Below, piece after piece: positions 8,091 to 18,038 of a DNA stretch of 64,000 nt. The notes under the pieces were generated by a model. It had not been told where the DNA came from, did no database searches, and saw only the letters and a program-made list of their open reading frames with translations. Source of the DNA: Mycobacterium sp. NBC_00419 (GTDB taxonomy: Bacteria > Actinomycetota > Actinomycetes > Mycobacteriales > Mycobacteriaceae); the NCBI RefSeq assembly GCF_036023875.1, contig NZ_CP107931.1, positions 2,108,001 through 2,172,000 on the forward strand, given 5' to 3'. A program made the translations under genes and the position numbers. Every line of letters starts with the position of its first letter. Position 1 is the first letter of the stretch.

Positions 8091-8650
8091 CGGATGAACT
8101 CCACGTTGGCGACCTTGATCGTCTGCCCCACTCGCTGGACGTCGATTCGCATCCGCCAGCCCTTAACCTCGCCGGTATTGGGGTCGTTCGGACTTGTGGT
8201 CTTGACCTTCACCGCGACAACGACTTTCGCCGAGTCATCGGCGACGGACTCTAGCCCGGCCTCGGCAATCGATCCGACCGAGATGGATTGGGTTCTTTTG
8301 ATCACTTCCACCAATGGTTGGGAACGCTGCTGGAAGTCGTCGTGGAATTTGCCCGTGGCCGAACCGAGCACACGGGCGACGTCGACATCCACCTTGGTGT
8401 AGTCCATGCTGGTCAGATCCACCGCAGCTTGCCGGCCTGCCTGCAGGAAGGCCTCCCGCTGTTGCTCGTCGTCGCGAGACCCGTTCGCGCGGTAGCCAAG
8501 CCAGCAGACCAACCCGAGAAGTACCGCGACTGTGACCGCTCCAGCCAACAGCGCCTGGCGCGCCGGCCGTAGCCCCGGCACTTCCTGCATACCGGGGGAT
8601 GGACTGTCCGAGTCAACTACCTCAACCTCGGCATGGGCCAGGTCAGTCAC
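8087..8650 (-). CDS. Mce-associated membrane protein (first)
   Basis: 187 residues from a GTG that overlaps the mceF stop as GTGA, the coupling used elsewhere in this operon; a GTG at 8683 would add 11 residues. One membrane segment (LLAGAVTVAVLLGLVCWLGY) follows an acidic N-terminal tail; the exported part contains AAVDLTSMDYTKVDVDVARVL, the usual Mas-protein signature. Probably an accessory subunit of the Mce lipid importer, held in the inner membrane with its domain in the periplasm. Confidence 0.85.
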   Translation of the reverse strand: MTDLAHAEVEVVDSDSPSPGMQEVPGLRPARQALLAGAVTVAVLLGLVCWLGYRANGSRDDEQQREAFLQAGRQAAVDLTSMDYTKVDVDVARVLGSATGKFHDDFQQRSQPLVEVIKRTQSISVGSIAEAGLESVADDSAKVVVAVKVKTTSPNDPNTGEVKGWRMRIDVQRVGQTIKVANVEFIR

Positions 8651-10116
8651 TTCGGCGCTGGTGGTGTCAGCATCGACTCCCACGTCTTCTCCTGCGGTGC
8701 GTTCTGCGCCAAATCGGCCTGTGTGTACACCTTCCCGTCGGGAGCGATGTAGGACCCGGTCGCCTGGTCGTATTGCGCGACGGCAAGCGCCGGATTCGGC
8801 GGGGGTCCCGCCTCCGGAGCGGTCGCTTTGACTGGGTTGGGAATCAGGAACTCCCGCTGCGGAACGTCCTGGCCGGAGTTCGTCGCATTGGGATCGCCCT
8901 TCCAGTTCGCGCCGTCGTTGAGCGGTACGTAATCCTTATCGCTCTCGCACATCTTCGCCGTCGGCGCGCGCTTGCCGGGCCGGGTCTCACACGGCAGGTT
9001 CCGTACTCCGCGCACATCCTGCTGGGCATCCTGAGGGATCCGGCAGTACATGTCGCCTTCGATTCGTTCCGGTGCGTCGGTGAGAGCCGGGCTACGCCGC
9101 TGGGAAGCGGGTAGGTAGCCGGTGGTGCATGGCGGCGGCAGGTTCACGTCGAGGTTGAAGTCCAGAAAGCCTTCGGGATGGCCCGGATTGGACTTGTTGG
9201 CAACAAAGCTGGCAGCCCCCAGTGCGGTCGTTTGCGGCACCAGCACAAGGAGTTGTTCCAGACCGTCCTGGTAGGTAATCGCGACACGTCCGACGCTGAC
9301 CAGATTGGCGAGGATGACCGGCAACGTGGGCTGTACCCGCTCGAACAACTGGCGTGCCTCGTCAACCGCGGGACCGGCATTGTTGAGCACACCACTGACC
9401 GAGCGGTCATTGTCCCGCAACTGTGCCGTGACGTCGGCGAGATGCGCTGCCCACGCCTGCACCTCACTGCCGGTGTCGGCTTGCGAGTTGAGGAGCGGCG
9501 CCGACTGATCAATGAGCGTGGTCAACGAGTCGAGATTGGCCCGGCCGTCGATCGCGAGGCTCGTCGACCCCTTGACCAGTCGCGAGAACTCCGGGCCCAA
9601 TCCGCCCAGTGCGGTGTAGGACTCGTCGATCGCCGTCTTCAGGCTGTCATGCGGTATCGCCTTGAGCCCGCGGTTGGTGGCATCGAGCACCGTGTCGATA
9701 GCCGGCGGAACAGCAGTGTCCTTGAGTGGGATCACCGCGCCGTTCTTCAGCGGCGGCGAGGTGTCATCTTTGGGCAGAAGGGCCACGTACTGCTCGCCCA
9801 AGGCCGACTGACTGTGCACCTCGGCTTCGAGATTGGAAGGAATCTGCACACCGTCGTAGATCGACAGCACCGCTTTGACATGACCGTTCTCGGTCAGGCC
9901 GACGGATTCAACCTTACCCACCTGGGTGCCGCGATAGGTGACGTTGCCGGACGGGTACAGCCCGGCCGAGCGGGGCAGTTCCATGGTGACGCTGTAGCGC
10001 CCCACCCCGAACATCGCCGGGAGCTTGATGTAGCCGAAGACGAGAACGAGTCCGAAGACCAAGGCGACGACGGTAAAGATCGCCAGCTGAATCTTGATGC
10101 TCCTGCTCAAATGCAT
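8647..10116 (-). CDS. mceF: MceF family protein
   Basis: 489 residues, the sixth Mce protein. One N-terminal transmembrane helix (IQLAIFTVVALVFGLVLVF), then the MCE/MlaD beta-barrel domain (YRGTQVGKVESVGL; SALGEQYVALLP), a long helical region, and a disordered proline-rich tail. Six different Mce subunits form a hetero-hexameric tube that carries lipids across the periplasm to the YrbE permease. Only 1 nt separates it from mceE. The late segment has several Cys (CTTGYLP, MYCRIP, LPCETR) as in other MceF proteins. Confidence 0.92.
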   Translation of the reverse strand: MHLSRSIKIQLAIFTVVALVFGLVLVFGYIKLPAMFGVGRYSVTMELPRSAGLYPSGNVTYRGTQVGKVESVGLTENGHVKAVLSIYDGVQIPSNLEAEVHSQSALGEQYVALLPKDDTSPPLKNGAVIPLKDTAVPPAIDTVLDATNRGLKAIPHDSLKTAIDESYTALGGLGPEFSRLVKGSTSLAIDGRANLDSLTTLIDQSAPLLNSQADTGSEVQAWAAHLADVTAQLRDNDRSVSGVLNNAGPAVDEARQLFERVQPTLPVILANLVSVGRVAITYQDGLEQLLVLVPQTTALGAASFVANKSNPGHPEGFLDFNLDVNLPPPCTTGYLPASQRRSPALTDAPERIEGDMYCRIPQDAQQDVRGVRNLPCETRPGKRAPTAKMCESDKDYVPLNDGANWKGDPNATNSGQDVPQREFLIPNPVKATAPEAGPPPNPALAVAQYDQATGSYIAPDGKVYTQADLAQNAPQEKTWESMLTPPAPK

Positions 10117-10117
10117 G

Positions 10118-11257
10118 TCACGGTCCCTGGTCGAGATGATAGGGCGCCACCAACGGATTGGCGGAGGTGTAGGGGCTGGGCAACTGGCCGATGGTGCGAC
10201 CCCACTGCATCTCCAACTGGGTCAGGTCACCTTCGAACCGGGTCCCGACGAAGTACGAGGAATCGATGCGGCTCAACGTGAGATCGATTATTGCACTGAG
10301 GTTTCCGTAGTCGCCACGGAACCAGTTATCCAGCGTCTCGTTGGGGAACGGGTAGGTGAGCAGGCTGCTGAACGATCGGGTCAGCGCAGGGCCGGCATCA
10401 GCCATTGACTTGATCACCGGGCTGAGCTCACGCAGTTCCTTGACCAGATTCTCTTTGGTCTGCTTCACCGAATCCGCCGCGATGGCACTGAACTGGCCGA
10501 TCTTGACCAGCGCGTCGGCGAGGTTTAAGCGCTCCTGCTTGAGCACCGCCAGCGCATTCGGAATGGTGGTAAGTGCTTTGTCCAGCACCGGCTTCTGCGC
10601 AGCGAACTTACCCACCAACCGGTTGAGGCTGTCCGTCGCGCTAATGATGTCCGTGGTCTGGCCATCGATATTCGCCACGAACCTGTCGAGTTGCTCGATG
10701 AGACTGCGAAGGTCTTGTTCGCGGCCCCGTAGCGCGGTGCTGAAGGTCTGAACCACGTCCTGGATCTGGCCGACGCCACCGGAGTTCAGCAGCAGCGACA
10801 CCGCGGACAACGTCTGTTCGGTGGTCGGATACGCCCCCGCGCTGGCGAGCGGAATCAGGGACCCTTCGTGCAGGCGCCCCTCCAGAGGGACGTTCGTCGG
10901 CGGTGCCAGTTCGATGTGGGCGGACCCCAGCAGGCTGGTCTGGCCTATCTTGGCCGTCGCGTTGGCGGGCAGTTGGACGTCGCCATCGAGCCGCAGGGTC
11001 AGCAGCGCGTGCCAGCTCTGCCGTTCGATCTCCGTCACGGTGCCTACGTTGACGTCGGCCACCCGGACTCGGGCGTTCGGCTGGATGTTGACCACATCGG
11101 GCATCTGCACCTGGATCAGGTACGAACCCGGTCCGCCGCCTTTGGTGCCCGGTAGCGGTATCGAGTTCAAGCCTCGCCACCCACAGCCCGAAACCGCAGC
11201 CATGATCACTGTTGCCGCCAATAGTGCCGTGGCGCTTCGTGATACGACACGATTCAT
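10118..11257 (-). CDS. mceE: MceE family lipoprotein
   Basis: 379 residues. The start is the ATG in an ATGA overlap with the mceD stop; it opens with a lipoprotein signal peptide ending in the lipobox VSGC, acylated Cys 25. The MCE domain follows (VNIQPNARVRVADVNVGTVTEI; LLGSAHIELAPP), then long helices. MceE is the lipid-anchored member of each mce operon. An upstream extension of the frame inside mceD is shadow sequence. Confidence 0.92.
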   Translation of the reverse strand: MNRVVSRSATALLAATVIMAAVSGCGWRGLNSIPLPGTKGGGPGSYLIQVQMPDVVNIQPNARVRVADVNVGTVTEIERQSWHALLTLRLDGDVQLPANATAKIGQTSLLGSAHIELAPPTNVPLEGRLHEGSLIPLASAGAYPTTEQTLSAVSLLLNSGGVGQIQDVVQTFSTALRGREQDLRSLIEQLDRFVANIDGQTTDIISATDSLNRLVGKFAAQKPVLDKALTTIPNALAVLKQERLNLADALVKIGQFSAIAADSVKQTKENLVKELRELSPVIKSMADAGPALTRSFSSLLTYPFPNETLDNWFRGDYGNLSAIIDLTLSRIDSSYFVGTRFEGDLTQLEMQWGRTIGQLPSPYTSANPLVAPYHLDQGP

Positions 11258-12594
11258 GATCCCGCTCCTCCCGGCAGCATCATGCCGGTCAGCCCAGCGC
11301 TCGGGTTCGTCGCGACCGGATCGGAAGGGCCGGGAGCTTCGGCAGGCAGCGCCGGTTGCGTTCCTGCCGGCGTGGGTGCTTGCGCCGCAGTATCCGCCGG
11401 CGCAGGGGCAGCCGGAGGCACGTAGTCCGGTCGCATCCAATCCTCGCTGTAGGTGACTTCGTTGGGCCGCGCTGCCGCCCCGACCAAGGGATTCATCCCG
11501 ACGGGTCCGAGGAAGTTGTACTGGCGGTTCTTGACGATCGGCGCCAGGTATTGCACGCACAACTTTGCCGACTGGTCGGCGTTGAGCCGCGATGCGGCCT
11601 GAACGGCCGAGCAGATGAACTGGATCGGATTTGCGAAGTTGGATCCCGCGATGGCCCCGGTGGGCGCGTCGCCTTGAGCCGGCTGATAGATGTTGGCGTA
11701 GTTCTGGATCGAGTTGGGGAACATGTGCAGTGCCTGCTTGATGTCATCCAGACTTCCACCCAACGCCGCCGCGATCTGGGCGAGCTTGTCGGAGCTGGTG
11801 CCCAGCGGTTCTTTGTTGTCGGCCACGAAGCCACGTACGTCGGTCAGTGCGGTGTTGAGGTCGGAGACTGCTCTGCCGACCGCACCGGGATCATCGGCGA
11901 GCAATGCGGTGACGGCGGCGAAGTTCGTATTCAGCTGCCGCATGAGATCGGTACTGTCGTGCAAGGCCGAGACCAGGATCGCCAGGTTCTTGACTGTGCC
12001 GAAGATGTCGCCGGAGTGATCGCCGAGGATGGACAGCGACTGTGACAGCTTGATCACGGTCTGCCGGATGTCGGCTCCCTGGCCCCGCAGGTTGTCGGCG
12101 ATCGTGTTGACGAAGCTTCCCATCGTGGAAACTCCGCCGGGCTCCGTCGGCTGCAATGTCTGGCTCAACTTGTCCAGCTGTGTGCGCAGATCGTCCCACT
12201 CGACCGGAACCGCAGTGCGCTCGCGGGGAATGACGGCATGGTCGGACAGCGCAGGGCCGCCGGAGTAGGCAGGGGTCAACTGAATCGCACGTGCAGACAC
12301 CACGGACGGCGACAGGATCACCGCCTTGGCGTCAGCCGGGACCTTGTACTGGTCGTCCACCCAGAACGTGACCTTGGCCTGGCGTGGCTGCGGTTCGATG
12401 GTGGCGACCTCGCCCACCGGCACCCCGAGAATCCGAACCTCGTCACCCGGGTAGATGCCGTTGCTGTTCTCGAAGTACGCAGTCAGTTCCGTTCTCCCGG
12501 CGCCGGTCGTCGATCGGACCGCGACCACCACACCGGCAACCAACGCGACCGCGAGCAATGCCGCCAACGCGATCCGCTTCAGCCGCGGACTCAT
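11254..12594 (-). CDS. mceD: MceD family protein
   Basis: 446 residues with an N-terminal membrane helix (IALAALLAVALVAGVVVAV), MCE domain (YPGDEVRILGVPVGEVATIEP), helical needle region, and a disordered tail rich in Ala and Pro. It overlaps mceC upstream and mceE downstream by 4 nt each (ATGA). Fourth subunit of the Mce hetero-hexamer. Confidence 0.92.
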   Translation of the reverse strand: MSPRLKRIALAALLAVALVAGVVVAVRSTTGAGRTELTAYFENSNGIYPGDEVRILGVPVGEVATIEPQPRQAKVTFWVDDQYKVPADAKAVILSPSVVSARAIQLTPAYSGGPALSDHAVIPRERTAVPVEWDDLRTQLDKLSQTLQPTEPGGVSTMGSFVNTIADNLRGQGADIRQTVIKLSQSLSILGDHSGDIFGTVKNLAILVSALHDSTDLMRQLNTNFAAVTALLADDPGAVGRAVSDLNTALTDVRGFVADNKEPLGTSSDKLAQIAAALGGSLDDIKQALHMFPNSIQNYANIYQPAQGDAPTGAIAGSNFANPIQFICSAVQAASRLNADQSAKLCVQYLAPIVKNRQYNFLGPVGMNPLVGAAARPNEVTYSEDWMRPDYVPPAAPAPADTAAQAPTPAGTQPALPAEAPGPSDPVATNPSAGLTGMMLPGGAGS

Positions 12595-13898
12595 GAGCCG
12601 GACTCCGCGGTCGGGGCAACCTCACCAGGCGCCGGAAGCTGCACCGCGGTCGGCGTAGGCGCCGGGACGGGCGGCCCGCCCGGCAGCACGGCCGGCGGAC
12701 CAGGAGGTGGCCCGCCTGGTGGCGGCGCCGGCAACGGCTCACGATACGGGTACCGGGGATCGCCAGGATTTCCGGTGATGGCATCGGGCAGATTCAGATT
12801 CGGCTCGCCACCCTGCCCGGTCCGCGGGAACGGTATGGGCAACGCGGGTGTGGCGGGCTGGCCGGTGTGGGGATCGGAAAGCTGACTGGGCAGCAACACA
12901 CTCGGATCGAGCCCCAGATCGGAGAACGCCGCGTCGATGAACGGTTGCACGAACTGACCAGGCATCAGGTTGGCGATGTAGGCACTGAACCAGGGCCCGG
13001 ACGACACCGACTCACCGAGTGCTAGCGCGTAGGAGTTCAAGCGGTGCAATGAGAGCTGAATCCGCTCCTTGCGGTTCGCAAGAATGCCCAGAACACCGTT
13101 GAGCCGATCGATCGTCGGGCGGAACGTCTCACGGTTCTCGCCTACAAACCCGGACAGTTGCTTGGAGACCGCCGACAGGTTGCCGGCGATCTGGTCCAAT
13201 GCGGCGCTCTCGTTGCGCAACTGGCCGAGCAGGGCGTTGCTGTCCGAGATCAGGCTCACTACCTGATCGCTGCGTGCCGCAAGGACTTTGGTTGCCTTGT
13301 TCGCATTGGCCAGCAATGTGCGCAGCTGCTCGTCGCGATTATTCAGCGACGTCGAGAATCGAGCCAAACCCTGCACCGCCACCTGCAACTCCGGCGGTGT
13401 CTTGGAGAAAGTGTCCGCCAGCGTCGACAACGAGGTGGACAGTTGGTCGGTGTTGATTGCCTCGACCGTCGAACTCAGATCACCGAGGGCATCGGCCAAC
13501 TGATACGGCGGCGTGGTGCGATCCAGCGGGATCGGTCCGGACAGGTTACCGTCGCCGCGCGGAACGACTTCCAGGATCTTGCTCCCCAGCAGGCTCTTGG
13601 TCTTGATGATCGCCTCGGTTCGGTCGCCCAGCCGAATCGACTTGTCCACCTTGAAGTTCACCACAACCCGATTGCCATCGAGTTTCACACTGGAGACCTC
13701 ACCGACCTTGTAACCGGAGACCTGCACGGCGGAATTGGTGCTCAGCCCGCCCGCCTCCGAGAAGTACGCCGTGTACTGCTTGTCGGAATGCACGAACGGC
13801 AGGTTGCGGTACTGCAGTGCAACCAACACCGCGAGCAGCGTCAGGCCCAAGCCGATGGCGCCCACCACTATGGGATTGCGTTCGGAGAACGATTTCAC
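12591..13898 (-). CDS. mceC: MceC family protein
   Basis: 435 residues from a GTG overlapping the mceB stop (GTGA); it begins VKSFSERNPIVVGAIG, the standard MceC opening. One membrane helix, the MCE domain (LSTNSAVQVSGYKVGEVSSV), a helical region, and a strongly proline-rich C-terminal tail (PPPGGPPPGPP), also typical of MceC. A GTG 12 nt upstream (13910) is in frame but less likely. Confidence 0.92.
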   Translation of the reverse strand: MKSFSERNPIVVGAIGLGLTLLAVLVALQYRNLPFVHSDKQYTAYFSEAGGLSTNSAVQVSGYKVGEVSSVKLDGNRVVVNFKVDKSIRLGDRTEAIIKTKSLLGSKILEVVPRGDGNLSGPIPLDRTTPPYQLADALGDLSSTVEAINTDQLSTSLSTLADTFSKTPPELQVAVQGLARFSTSLNNRDEQLRTLLANANKATKVLAARSDQVVSLISDSNALLGQLRNESAALDQIAGNLSAVSKQLSGFVGENRETFRPTIDRLNGVLGILANRKERIQLSLHRLNSYALALGESVSSGPWFSAYIANLMPGQFVQPFIDAAFSDLGLDPSVLLPSQLSDPHTGQPATPALPIPFPRTGQGGEPNLNLPDAITGNPGDPRYPYREPLPAPPPGGPPPGPPAVLPGGPPVPAPTPTAVQLPAPGEVAPTAESGS

Positions 13899-14923
13899 TT
13901 TGGCGCACACCGTCCTGTGGTCTGACCGGCAACCTTGATATACACCGGCTGACCACCCTTGCCATTGACTTTCAGAGTGATGTCACACAGATAGAAACTG
14001 AAATAGTCCCCGTAGAGTCCCTGCCGGCCGAGCAACCGGTACTTCTCCGGCAGATTGTTGATCAGGTTGTCCACGTAATCGTGGTCCGCAACGACCAGTG
14101 TCGAGGCCCGATCCGTCTGCTTCAGAACATCTTTCAACGGCGACCGCGACTGTTCGAGTAGGTCAGCAAAGGTACCGGTGGCGTCATTGGTGTAGGCCAA
14201 GCCGGCAGCGATCTCCGAGCGGCGATCCGCGAGCCCCTTGACCAAATCTGACAATGACGTGATCGCCTTGTCGAACTGATCGGTCTGGTCGCCCAGTGAT
14301 CCGAGCACCGTATTCAGATTGGAGATAACCTGGCCGATCAACTCATCGCGGTCGGCCAGCGTGTTGGTCACCGATGCGGTCTGGGTCAAGAACGAACCAA
14401 TGGTGTCGCCCTGACCCTGGAACGCGGATATCAGTTGACCGGTGAGCTCATTGACCTGGTCGGGGTTCAGCGCGCGGAACAACGGCCGGAAGCCACCGAT
14501 CAGCGAGTCGAGATCCAGCGCAGGCGCGGTATTCGACAACGCAATGGTGCCGCCCGGTGGCAGGACCTTGGTTCCCCCGGCGCCTTCCTCCAACGCCAGA
14601 TAGCGGCCGCCGGCAAGATTGTCGTACCGGATCACTGCTCGACTTCCCTCGGTCAGCACTACCGACGGATCGGCCGAGAACTCAACGTCGACAACTGCGT
14701 CCGGCTGAACCGTAATGCTCTTCACCTTGCCGACCTCGACACCACCGATACGGACGAAGTTGCCACCGGCGAGTCCTGTGACATTGGTGAAGAGCGCCCG
14801 GTAGGTCTTGCCCTCGTCGAAGCGGAGCTGTCCGAAGATGGCAAACAACGCGAACATCCCGAACAGGCAGGCGGAGGCGAAGATACCGAGACGCCATAGG
14901 GTCCCCGTCAGACTGGCTCTCAC
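13895..14923 (-). CDS. mceB: MceB family protein
   Basis: 342 residues starting at a GTG with an AAGGAA ribosome binding site about 8 nt upstream; the open frame extends further but into unrelated sequence. Transmembrane helix (LGIFASACLFGMFALFAIF), MCE domain (GGNFVRIGGVEVGKVKSI; DNLAGGRYLALEEG), helical region and a C-terminal pair of Cys (YLCDITL; GRCAPK). Separated from mceA by 28 nt, the widest gap in the core operon. Confidence 0.92.
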   Translation of the reverse strand: MRASLTGTLWRLGIFASACLFGMFALFAIFGQLRFDEGKTYRALFTNVTGLAGGNFVRIGGVEVGKVKSITVQPDAVVDVEFSADPSVVLTEGSRAVIRYDNLAGGRYLALEEGAGGTKVLPPGGTIALSNTAPALDLDSLIGGFRPLFRALNPDQVNELTGQLISAFQGQGDTIGSFLTQTASVTNTLADRDELIGQVISNLNTVLGSLGDQTDQFDKAITSLSDLVKGLADRRSEIAAGLAYTNDATGTFADLLEQSRSPLKDVLKQTDRASTLVVADHDYVDNLINNLPEKYRLLGRQGLYGDYFSFYLCDITLKVNGKGGQPVYIKVAGQTTGRCAPK

Positions 14924-14951
14924 AACGTCATTCCTTCGTTGGCCGGGCGCA

Positions 14952-16412
14952 TCACGGCGTAGGGGTTGAACTGTCAGGCGCTGCAGGCTGGCCTGGCGGC
15001 GGCGGCGCGGAGAACACAGCTGGTGCCTCACCCGGTGGGATCTTCCCCGGCGCGACCGGTGTTCCCGGAACCGGGACCGGAGGCGGGGTACCAGCCGGTG
15101 GGATGCCGGGCCACAGCGGGACACCGCCGGGTCCGTACAGTGCAGCACCGTATGGCGGCATGCCAGGTGCGGTCACCGGTCCCGGCGCAGGGCCTGGCAG
15201 GCACTTGCGAATGCTGGGCGGCTGCGGAACCGCCCGTGTCGCAGGCAGATAGTCCACCCAGCACGGATGCCCAAGGCCGGGGTTGGGGCGCCAGTCAAGG
15301 CCGGTTCCGAAGCCGGTGTTGGTGATCAATTGGCGTACCGGGAACATCTTGGTGACGTCCGGCAGCGAACCGCAGCCAGGCTTCCCACCGGGTCCGCCCT
15401 TGGCCTTCACGATCGGCAGGTTGTCCGGATATTGGTAGGGATCGTCACCCAGGAGGATGGCAGAGTCCGTGATCTGCGAGTATCCGTTTCCACCGGTGGA
15501 GGCCATGAAGTCCGGTAAGCCGTTGTAGGCGCCAACCAGCGTGCAGGTGATCTCCGGGTCGTACTTGAGTAGCAATGCGGTCGTCGGCTCAAGTGTGTTG
15601 ATCGCATCGATGAAGTTCTGCTTGTTCGATCCCAGAACGTTGATCCCAACGTCTGCGAACCCAATGGTACTGAGCAACAGAGAATCCAGCGCGGTGGCGT
15701 GGCCCGCGATAGTCGCACTCGTGGTGCTGGCAGCGTCTAGGACGCGGACGATGTTGTCGGCTGCTCCGCCATAGGCGTCACTGAAGCCTTTGAGAGCCTG
15801 CCAATCCTGCCTGACGGTCTCGCTACGCGGATTGAGTTGTAGCAGAAGCTGGTTGCCGTCAGTAATGGCCTGGCCAATTCGTTCACCCTGGCCGCGGAAG
15901 CCATCCGAAAGGGTGGTCAACACCGCATTGAGCTTCGAGGAATCCACCTGATCCAACAGCCCGACTAGATTCTGGAAGACGGTGTTGACCTCGGTGGTGA
16001 CGTTGCTCGAACGCAGCACCGCGCCAGCCGCCAGTCGCTTCGCACTGGGGTCATCCGGATAGACGAGGTCGACGAACTTCGATCCGAAGGCGGTGGTGGC
16101 CCGGATCTGTGCGCCCACATTGGCCGGAATGAACTTGATCTGGTCGGCTGCAATATTGAGCTTGAGATCGACGCTCTTGGAGCCACCTTGGACGTCGGCC
16201 ACCTGACCGACCTGTATACCGTTGAGCATCACCTTGCCGCCCGGCTCCATGACCAAGCCAGCGCGGTCAGAGGTCAACGTCACTGGCACAACGGAATTGA
16301 ATGATCCACGATAGAGCGCTACGGTCAGCGCCACTGCGGCCACCAGGGCCACCACGAGGATGAGCGTCCACCACCCTGACTTGAGGGTGCGTTCTCCGGG
16401 TCTGGGTTCCAT
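14952..16412 (-). CDS. mceA: MceA family protein
   Basis: 486 residues. N-terminal membrane helix (WWTLILVVALVAAVALTVAL), MCE domain (AGLVMEPGGKVMLNGIQVGQV; ATTAFGSKFVDLVYPDD), long coiled or helical segment, and a proline-rich disordered tail of about 80 residues. MceA is the first Mce subunit and gives the operon its name. It follows yrbEB by 4 nt. I cannot tell which numbered mce operon this corresponds to, so the lipid cargo (fatty acid, mycolate or sterol) is open. Confidence 0.92.
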   Translation of the reverse strand: MEPRPGERTLKSGWWTLILVVALVAAVALTVALYRGSFNSVVPVTLTSDRAGLVMEPGGKVMLNGIQVGQVADVQGGSKSVDLKLNIAADQIKFIPANVGAQIRATTAFGSKFVDLVYPDDPSAKRLAAGAVLRSSNVTTEVNTVFQNLVGLLDQVDSSKLNAVLTTLSDGFRGQGERIGQAITDGNQLLLQLNPRSETVRQDWQALKGFSDAYGGAADNIVRVLDAASTTSATIAGHATALDSLLLSTIGFADVGINVLGSNKQNFIDAINTLEPTTALLLKYDPEITCTLVGAYNGLPDFMASTGGNGYSQITDSAILLGDDPYQYPDNLPIVKAKGGPGGKPGCGSLPDVTKMFPVRQLITNTGFGTGLDWRPNPGLGHPCWVDYLPATRAVPQPPSIRKCLPGPAPGPVTAPGMPPYGAALYGPGGVPLWPGIPPAGTPPPVPVPGTPVAPGKIPPGEAPAVFSAPPPPGQPAAPDSSTPTP

Positions 16413-16416
16413 GGCG

Positions 16417-17277
16417 CTACGAAGCCAGGTGGAAGTTGCCGGACTGGCCGTAGATGGCCAGCGAGGTCAACAGATTGACGAAGACCAGCGACACCAACGA
16501 GGCGCGGACCGCCCGGCCTACGGCCTCGCCGACGCCGGCCGGTCCGCCGGAAGCCGTGTAGCCGTAGTAGGTATGAATCAGCATGATCACGATCGCCATG
16601 ATGATGACCTGAGCGAAGGACCACATCAGGTCGGCGGGGATGAGGAAGGTGTTGAAGTAGTGGTCGTAGACACCGGTCGACTGGCCGTAGACCATGGTGG
16701 TCCCCAACCGGGCCGCCAAGAATGACATCACCACCGCCACGCAGTACAGCGGGATCACCACGATCACCCCAGTGAAGACCCGGGTGGAAGCCAGGTAGGC
16801 AATCGATCGCACCCCCATCACTTCGAGGGCGTCGATCTCCTCGGAGATGCGCATCGCTCCCAGCTGAGCAGTGGCACCGGCCCCGATGGTGGCGGCGAGC
16901 GCGATGCCTGCCGTCACCGGAGCGATCAGGCGGACGTTGGCGTAGGCAGAGATGAATCCCGTCAACGCCTCGACACCGATTCCGGACAACTGGTTGTAGC
17001 CCTGAACCGCGATCAGCGCACCGGCGGACAGAGTGAGGAAGCCGATGACCACTACCGTGCCACCGACAAGAGCTAGGGCTCCGGTGCCCATACTCATCTG
17101 CGCGATCAACCGGACGATCTCAGACTTGTAGTGGATCAGCGCATCACCGATCGACCGCAAGGTCTTGCCGTAGAACGCTGTTTGGGTGCCGATCCGATTC
17201 CAGGTGCCGACAACCGGGGCGACCATGCGGCGGACCCGGACGAATGTCGCGGAGGGAACGCTTGCCTGGCTACTCAC
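16417..17277 (-). CDS. yrbEB: YrbEB, MlaE-type ABC permease
   Basis: 286 residues from a GTG overlapping the yrbEA stop (GTGA). Polytopic MlaE/YrbE permease with the conserved ATIGAGATAQLGAMRISEEIDALEVMGV motif region that contacts the ATPase (Mkl/MceG, encoded elsewhere). It pairs with YrbEA to form the inner-membrane channel of the Mce importer. No ATPase gene lies in this window, as usual for mce operons. Confidence 0.93.
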   Translation of the reverse strand: MSSQASVPSATFVRVRRMVAPVVGTWNRIGTQTAFYGKTLRSIGDALIHYKSEIVRLIAQMSMGTGALALVGGTVVVIGFLTLSAGALIAVQGYNQLSGIGVEALTGFISAYANVRLIAPVTAGIALAATIGAGATAQLGAMRISEEIDALEVMGVRSIAYLASTRVFTGVIVVIPLYCVAVVMSFLAARLGTTMVYGQSTGVYDHYFNTFLIPADLMWSFAQVIIMAIVIMLIHTYYGYTASGGPAGVGEAVGRAVRASLVSLVFVNLLTSLAIYGQSGNFHLAS

Positions 17278-18038
17278 TGCGGTCCTCCGAACTGCACTGC
17301 TGTGATCAGTACGTTGATGACGTACAGCGAGATGAACGAATACACGACGGTCTCGTTGACGGCATTGCCCACGCCAGCCGGTCCGCCGCCCACCGAGATG
17401 CCCTTGTAGCAGCCGATGAGGCTGGCCGCCAGGCCGAACAGTGCCGCTTTGATGAACGCGACGGCGATGTCCGTTGCGCCGGTGATGACGGTCAGTCCAG
17501 CGGCATAGGCGCCGGGCGTGACGTTCTGAACGAACACGGCGAACCAGAAGGACCCGGCCAACGTGGCCACCGAAACGATGGCCGCCAGCAGCGTCGCCAC
17601 CACAGTGGCCGCCAAAACCCTTGGAACGACCAATGATTGAATCGGATTGATTCCGAGAACACGCAGCGCATCGAGCTCCTCGCGGATGGTCCGTGACCCG
17701 AGATCGGCGCAGATGGCGGTCGAGGCCGCTCCTGCCACGACCAGGACGGTCACGATCGGACCGAGCTGAGCCAGCGTGATACCCGTTGCGGCGCCTGCGA
17801 AGTCGGACGCACCGAAGTCGACGAGTAGGACGTTGAGGGTGAACGAGGACAGGACCGTGAACGGAAGCGCGAGCAGCAGCGATGGGGCCAGCGAGACTCG
17901 GGCGATGAACCAGCACTGGGTGATGAATTCGTGCAGCGCGAACGGACGTCGCGGAATCATCATCAGGGTGTCCAATGTCATCGCATAGAACTCGCCGATG
18001 CCGCGCATCGGCTTGACCAGCCCACTCGGCACAGTCAC
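17274..18038 (-). CDS. yrbEA: YrbEA, MlaE-type ABC permease
   Basis: 254 residues; first gene of the mce operon. The start is the GTG preceded by GGAGGGG with a 5-nt spacer; farther upstream the frame has no good start near the other AGGAGG. It contains the MlaE motif around AASTAICADLGSRTIREELDALRVLGI and several membrane helices. It is preceded by a 505-bp region with a striking inverted repeat that probably controls the operon. Confidence 0.92.
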   Translation of the reverse strand: MTVPSGLVKPMRGIGEFYAMTLDTLMMIPRRPFALHEFITQCWFIARVSLAPSLLLALPFTVLSSFTLNVLLVDFGASDFAGAATGITLAQLGPIVTVLVVAGAASTAICADLGSRTIREELDALRVLGINPIQSLVVPRVLAATVVATLLAAIVSVATLAGSFWFAVFVQNVTPGAYAAGLTVITGATDIAVAFIKAALFGLAASLIGCYKGISVGGGPAGVGNAVNETVVYSFISLYVINVLITAVQFGGPQ